A stretch of 63,781 nt of DNA from Saccharimonas sp963550135 (lineage in GTDB: Bacteria > Patescibacteriota > Saccharimonadia > Saccharimonadales > Saccharimonadaceae), in assembly GCA_963550135.1 (NCBI GenBank), contig CAUVBP010000005.1, positions 1 to 63,781 of the forward strand, written 5' to 3'. Positions 60,048 to 63,781 of this stretch are shown here, one piece after another. Position numbers and translations under genes: made by a program. Each line of letters starts with the position of its first letter. The stretch's first letter is position 1. A model generated the notes under the pieces. That model made no database searches and had not been told where the DNA came from. It saw only the letters and a program-made list of their open reading frames with translations.

Positions 60048-60513
60048 AAGAGACCTTTCTCGAGTAGAAGGAACAGCGCAGGATTATTCCAAAACGCCAA
60101 TATATATGTATCAATAATAGAACCCGCTGTCAAGCGATTTTACGGAAATCACCGTCAACTCCGCCATGCTACAACCGCACAAATACAAAATCAGCCAACT
60201 TTTCGCCTTTCCGCCCCATCCATGCTATACTAAAAACACAACCAACATCGCGGCTTGCGGTGGCGGTGGCTGTAATCCGAAAGGAGGTGGGGTGGTGATG
60301 TAACTCGCGAAAAGATAATTCGTTAAGCGGTGTTTTGATAGCCTCCAGATTCTAATTTATCGACCAGCAACCCTGTTTTTAAGAGGCAACACTCGCTCGG
60401 CGAAAACCAACGTGGTACTTTTCGAAAAGTACCGTGGTAGTTTAGAAAAAATACCGTGGTAGTCTCAAAGCTCTACTAAGATGTGTTGATTAATCAACGG
60501 AAAGGATAGTCAA
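60048..60513. other. 466-bp non-coding region with regulatory-looking repeats and a possible start-stop element
   Basis: Extended -10 TGCTATACT (60224-60232) precedes a run that includes GAAAGGAGGTG (11 nt complementary to the 16S 3' end) and then ATG-TAA (60298-60303), a minimal start-stop. Further on, the 20-bp palindrome at 60414-60433 (GGTACTTTTCGAAAAGTACC) is followed by ACCGTGGTAGT at 60431 and 60453, 22 bp apart. A weak SD (AAAGGA) leads into the HU gene. Confidence 0.5.
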
Positions 60514-60939
60514 ATGACATTGAAATATAAAGCCGTTAAGATGAAAAATCCAGCCAAACCAGCCGATCCGCCAAAGTATTATGCCCGCGAATCGGAAGCT
60601 GGCCGCATCGACTTGCCCGAACTCTCCGATAACATTGCTCGCCATTCTACCACTGTTAGCAAGACGGATATCTAGGCGGTTTTGACAATTTTGGGCGAGG
60701 AATTGACATCGCTGCTTGCCAAAGGTCACAGCGTGCACCTGAGCGAGCTCGGTTATTTCCACGTTACGCTCAAATCTAAAGGCGTCGCCGAAGAAAAAGA
60801 CGTCAATCCTAGTATCATTGAAGAAGCCAAAATCCGCTTTATCGCAGGCAGCGTCCTCAAAAAAGAACTGAAAAACACCAAATTCGAAAAGGACGCCGAA
60901 CCAAAGAAAGACACCCCAGCGCCGAAGCCAGGGGCGTAA
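60514..60939 (+). pseudogene. HU-like DNA-binding protein gene split by an in-frame amber codon
   Basis: Reading through TAG at 60673-60675 gives 141 residues: MTLKYKAVKMKNPAKPADPP...(D-I-stop-A-V-L)...LGEELTSLLAKGHSVHLSELG, matching the HU-family domain seen in Bacteroidetes-type HU proteins (PF18291-like). In the second copy (63061 on) the same position is CAA (Gln), supporting a CAG-to-TAG mutation. A TTG at 60682 could start the 85-residue C-terminal part. SD AAAGGA precedes ATG 60514. Could be read through; more likely broken. Confidence 0.7.
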
Positions 60940-60956
60940 ATAGCCATAAAACGCCA

Positions 60957-60986
60957 GGCCGCTCCGTATTCTGTCGGGGCGGTTTA
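60957..60986 (+). terminator. terminator after the HU-like gene
   Basis: CCGCTCCG (60959-60966) pairs with CGGGGCGG (60975-60982) with one wobble, followed by TTTAG. It also ends the convergent minus-strand gene region. Confidence 0.65.
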
Positions 60987-60992
60987 GTTATT

Positions 60993-62285
60993 CTATTTCT
61001 TCCAATCAGGGCGGTTGGCGTGCAGCTTTTTGATGACGCCTTCTGTCAGGTCTTGCTCGTCGAAGCCTGCGTAGGCCAGGGTTGTTAGCAATTGGATTTG
61101 CGTATCTACGATTTCAGACAGTAGTGCCTCTGGGTTGACTTTTTGTTCTTTCCATTGGCGGCGCGGCAGTTCTCGGACAACTTCCCAAGCTTCCTCTTGG
61201 GTGTGATAAGCGAATGCCAGGCAAGCTTTCCAGTTTCTCTCGAGAGGTTCCATGTAGCCCTTGTCGACTCGAGCTTGTTGTGCTTTTAATACTTCCGAGA
61301 AGAGAGATACGCTATGCTCTATACCTATTCTGTGCCATAGTATAGCGCGTATTATGCTTACGTACTGCAACCGCTTCCTAAGTACAGTATCCTCACGTTC
61401 AGTCGTTAGATTCTCATTAAACAGGCCTGATAAATTATCAGTTACTAGATGAAGATAACTAAACGCTAAGCCAAAATCACCCGCCGCTTTTGCCGCCCAT
61501 CCTATTTCTGGGTCAACGAAGCGATATTTATCCTTATATTCCTCGTACCAACTAGCTGTTTCGTCAAGAACAGATGGTAACGTATAATGCGAGCCCTCTA
61601 CGGTAAGCGGAGAGTTCTTAAAAATATTATTCCATGTTATAAGAGAGCCGTCTACATACGACGAATCGCCAGTGGCAATAGTCGTATTAGGTGTATCGTC
61701 AGGAGAAAGTGAACCGAGCTTGCCTACATAAATAAGAGTAGAACAATACTTTGATAAAACCTCGACTACAGAGTATATTATATTACCCCAATAACTAAAC
61801 GCCACACCAACAAAAACAATCTTTTGGCCATTGATTGTTTCTGTTTTCCATTTTATATCATCGTTGCCTTGCCACTCTTTGTTGCCAGGAGCGAGCGCCT
61901 CAACATATCCTAGCAGCACGATATCACAAGAAGGTATATCGCTTGGAAATATACTCCTCAAAGCTCTCGTCGTTTGCGCCTGGGTTGGTGTTTTTACGCT
62001 AACCTTATAACCGCATTGTTCATAGATCTTTTTATAATGGCATACGTAATCTTTTCCAGGAAATACATAAAGATAGCCAACTTTATCAATAATTTCAGCG
62101 GTTGGTCTTTTGTAATTAAATAATTTATCGTTTTTCTCTGTGTCAGATATAGATTTTGTCCTATCGTACGTAGGAACGATAGAAATTTTAGCTACGTCCG
62201 TATCTCTAAACAGACTATGTATTTTACTCTTGCAATATAGTAAGGTGTCTTTTTCTGTCATTGTATGCTGCGATCGTTTGGTCAT
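60993..62285 (-). CDS. nucleoside-phosphorylase-like / all-alpha NTP-pyrophosphatase fusion
   Basis: The 430-residue protein has an N-terminal region of unknown type, a phosphorylase-like core (QKIVFVGVAFSYWGNIIYSVV, YVGKLGSLSPDDTPNTTIATGDSS) and a C-terminal MazG/dUTPase-2-like helical domain: WKACLAFAYHTQEEAWEVV, SEIVDTQIQLLTTLAYAGF, HANRPDWKK. Such a fusion is unusual; it suggests nucleotide degradation, as in some anti-phage systems, but this is inference. TACAAT lies 9 nt before ATG 62285; an alternative start is ATG 62261. Confidence 0.6.
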   Translation of the reverse strand: MTKRSQHTMTEKDTLLYCKSKIHSLFRDTDVAKISIVPTYDRTKSISDTEKNDKLFNYKRPTAEIIDKVGYLYVFPGKDYVCHYKKIYEQCGYKVSVKTPTQAQTTRALRSIFPSDIPSCDIVLLGYVEALAPGNKEWQGNDDIKWKTETINGQKIVFVGVAFSYWGNIIYSVVEVLSKYCSTLIYVGKLGSLSPDDTPNTTIATGDSSYVDGSLITWNNIFKNSPLTVEGSHYTLPSVLDETASWYEEYKDKYRFVDPEIGWAAKAAGDFGLAFSYLHLVTDNLSGLFNENLTTEREDTVLRKRLQYVSIIRAILWHRIGIEHSVSLFSEVLKAQQARVDKGYMEPLERNWKACLAFAYHTQEEAWEVVRELPRRQWKEQKVNPEALLSEIVDTQIQLLTTLAYAGFDEQDLTEGVIKKLHANRPDWKK

Positions 62286-62290
62286 AATGG

Positions 62291-62300
62291 TACAATTGTA
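62291..62300. promoter_or_regulatory. palindromic divergent promoter core
   Basis: TACAATTGTA is a perfect 10-bp palindrome: TACAAT on plus (62291-62296) ends 6 nt before GTG 62303, and TACAAT on minus (62300-62295) ends 9 nt before ATG 62285. One site would serve both genes. Confidence 0.6.
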
Positions 62301-62302
62301 AT

Positions 62303-63031
62303 GTGAAAAGTAGACCTAATCAACCCATAAACCAGCTGGATAAATTATTGCAGGGGTACGAGCCTTCGGAGAGAGTTTGCTTAGAAATTGGACGTAAATC
62401 TATTGTCATGTTTTCCGGCCCGTTTGCTATCGGCAAAACAAGCCTTATGAAAAGCGTAGAAAGCGTCGATGACAATTGTTCTAGAACTAGAGGCTTTACG
62501 ACACGACCTTGTCGAGACCCCTCTGAACAAGAAAACTATCGTTTCGTACCGCACACAGAGGAAAATATCCAAATGATTATTGAAAAAGCAACAGAAAAAG
62601 AACTAGTCCAAGGCATGGTACATCCGACAACTAGGTTTGTTTATGGCTCTGAACTACTTGACTATGGAGATGGAAGCGTGGCTTTGCTGGATATCGTCCC
62701 CAAGGCAGTCGAACCAATCATGCGACTGCCTTTCAAAAGTTCTCGCATCATAGAAGTAGTAGCATCGCCAGATGTATGGTATTCTCGAGTAGCTTCCCGT
62801 GGAGGTCAACACAGTGAAACTGATAGGCATGCAAGAATCAAGGAAGCAAAAATAAACCTGGAGTGGGCGCTAGGTAGAGATGACGTAATCTGGATTGATA
62901 ATAGCGGCGACATGGAGGATGTGACTGATGTAGCACTCGAAGTAATCGGAGGTCGTACTGTGTCCTCTAGCAAAGCTAGGTCATTAGGAGAGAAGCTACT
63001 TAAACAAATATCTACGCTGCATGTAGAGTAA
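62303..63031 (+). CDS. guanylate-kinase-like P-loop protein
   Basis: The 242-residue protein has Walker A GPFAIGKTS (residues 39-47) and the GMP-kinase-like substrate segment TTRPCRDPSEQENYRFV, plus a DRHARIKEAKINLEWA lid helix. Guanylate kinases phosphorylate GMP; paralogs act on other substrates. The start is GTG 62303, because the overlapping ATG 62301 is immediately followed by a stop. Divergent from the fusion gene and likely to belong to the same system. Distinct N-terminal 30 residues. Confidence 0.7.
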   Translation: MKSRPNQPINQLDKLLQGYEPSERVCLEIGRKSIVMFSGPFAIGKTSLMKSVESVDDNCSRTRGFTTRPCRDPSEQENYRFVPHTEENIQMIIEKATEKELVQGMVHPTTRFVYGSELLDYGDGSVALLDIVPKAVEPIMRLPFKSSRIIEVVASPDVWYSRVASRGGQHSETDRHARIKEAKINLEWALGRDDVIWIDNSGDMEDVTDVALEVIGGRTVSSSKARSLGEKLLKQISTLHVE

Positions 63032-63060
63032 TAGCTTATACATACGACTTTAAACTGTCT

Positions 63061-63364
63061 TGCCCGCCATTCTACCACTGTTAGCAAGACAGATATTCAA
63101 GCAGTTTTGACCATCCTGGGCGAGGAATTGGCAGCGCTGCTCGCCAAAGGCCACAGCGTCCACTTGGGCGAGCTGGGCTACTTCCATGTCACCCTCAAAT
63201 CCAAAGGCACTCTTGAGGAAAAGGACGTCAACGCCAGCCTCATCGAAGAAGCCAAAGTCCGCTTTATCGCCGGACCCGTCCTAGAAAAAGAACTGAAGAA
63301 CGTGGCATTTGAAAAGGCCGCCGAGCTGAAGAAAGAGGTGCCGACGCCAGCGCCGGGGGCGTAG
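63061..63364 (+). pseudogene. 5'-truncated second copy of the HU-like gene
   Basis: From codon about 43 onward (GCCCGCCATTCTACC) it matches the 60514 gene at roughly 80% of bases, with mostly silent differences; the first 42 codons are missing and replaced by the tail of the preceding region with no start codon. The first TTG (63107) would give an 85-residue C-terminal part (MTILGEELAALLAKGHSVHL). Probably not a full-length product. Confidence 0.68.
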
Positions 63365-63404
63365 GCTACCTGGAGCTCATGAGTAGATTGAGGCGCGGGG
63401 CGGT

Positions 63405-63424
63405 GGGTGCTTCGCGCCCTTTCG
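63405..63424 (+). terminator. possible terminator after the truncated HU-like gene
   Basis: GGGTG, CTTCG loop, CGCCC (63405-63419) followed by TTTCG. Short stem, weak T-run. Confidence 0.4.
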
Positions 63425-63450
63425 TGTGTTTTATGGTGATAGAATAGATA

Positions 63451-63642
63451 ATGATGAGTAGTGTGATAATACATAAGCTTAAAGAGTGGATAGAAATAAC
63501 CCCTCTAAGAAGTAAAATCAAAAAGCATGCGGCAATAGCCCGCCAAAATAAAATGAAGAAGATCCTGGAAAATCCGAAGAAAATTCGTTCCGCCGCTCAA
63601 GGCGCGGTTAGGCGGCAGCAGAAGTTGGCCGGAATTAGGTAA
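63451..63642 (+). CDS. small basic hypothetical protein
   Basis: The 63-residue protein (MMSSVIIHKLKEWIEITPLR, ending RRQQKLAGIR) is strongly basic with no membrane helix. TAGAAT lies 5 nt before the first ATG; a second ATG (63454) is equally likely. Function unknown. Confidence 0.5.
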   Translation: MMSSVIIHKLKEWIEITPLRSKIKKHAAIARQNKMKKILENPKKIRSAAQGAVRRQQKLAGIR

Positions 63643-63743
63643 GTAATTTTGTACCCAAAGAATTAGTCAATATCAACCTACTAGCCGCATACCACAGCAG
63701 GATGTATAATAAACCTAACAATAAATCATAAACAAAGGAATAT

Positions 63744-63781
63744 ATGAATATCAAACCTCTAGACATAGTATCTATGATAGG
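63744..63781 (+). CDS. start of an unknown gene (partial)
   Basis: ATG 63744 reads MNIKPLDIVSMI and runs off the window end. AAAGGA SD lies 4-8 nt upstream and TATAAT is at 63706-63711, so it is an SD-led gene with a leader. Confidence 0.5.
   Translation, partial: MNIKPLDIVSMI

Noticed and set aside
1..63781. Insertion sequences, transposases, integrases, rRNA genes, tmRNA or RNase P RNA
   Set aside because: None recognised on either strand.

Overview
The window looks like a chromosomal segment of a Saccharibacteria (TM7) / Candidate Phyla Radiation organism. This rests on the gene repertoire: a lone rplK without rplA behind it, a SecE with a long basic N-terminal tail, a zinc-less L33, a sortase with an LPXTG protein built of 33-residue two-cysteine repeats, many membrane proteins with long disordered cytoplasmic tails, and almost no biosynthesis. 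Sequence from 1 to about 48 kb is largely housekeeping. A striking feature is that many isolated genes have a TATAAT-like -10 box ending exactly 6 nt before the start codon and no Shine-Dalgarno (SD) sequence, which predicts leaderless mRNAs. Genes inside operons use SD sites.

Layout. 1-1.3 kb: rpoA tail, rplQ, rplM, rpsI. 1.4-5.4 kb: small exported proteins and a MacB/FtsX-type ABC exporter. 5.5-13.4 kb: trpS, an RluA-type pseudouridine synthase, a delta-prime-like clamp-loader subunit, a TPR protein, three tRNAs, AlkD-like, SGNH hydrolase, nitroreductase, TrmH-like, L33. 13.4-18.5 kb: a minus-strand alpha-glucan operon (glycogen-synthase-like GT, GH57, GH15, one unknown). 18.7-28.4 kb: MscS, tRNA-Trp, P-loop protein, YgjP-like metallopeptidase, an orphan histidine kinase, secE-nusG-rplK, tRNA-Pro, VanY-type peptidase, ABC-F, smpB. 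28.4-36.4 kb: glycosyltransferases, hydrolases, xth, membrane proteins. 36.4-42 kb: surface cluster (LPXTG repeat protein, sortase, PEGA and DUF4367-like proteins). 42-48.3 kb: gltX, an unknown regulator-like gene with a 22-codon leader ORF, and a DUF3048-kinase-response-regulator operon ending at tRNA-Glu.

From 48.4 kb on the content is accessory. The most interesting segment is 49.56-53.42 kb. Two identical 233-bp copies of a T-box riboswitch leader face each other as an inverted repeat. Their T-box bulge is TGGG, which predicts a tRNA with discriminator C73, i.e. tRNA-His. One copy drives hisG, hisE, a DapF/CntK-like (histidine-racemase-like) epimerase and a GNAT acetyltransferase. The other drives a convergent VanX-like D,D-dipeptidase. 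The pathway is fragmentary (only the first two histidine steps), so a histidine-starvation regulon for scavenging or D-amino-acid chemistry is one possibility; this is inference. A HEPN-motif protein precedes the segment, directly after tRNA-Glu.

53.7-63.8 kb holds a VanRS-type two-component system, GrpB, a decayed DUF421 pseudogene, ASCH and Nudix proteins, and several unknown leaderless genes. It ends with a second unusual locus: two copies of an HU-like DNA-binding gene, one split by an in-frame amber codon and one 5'-truncated. They bracket a divergent pair, a nucleoside-phosphorylase/all-alpha NTP-pyrophosphatase fusion and a guanylate-kinase-like protein, which share a palindromic -10 element.
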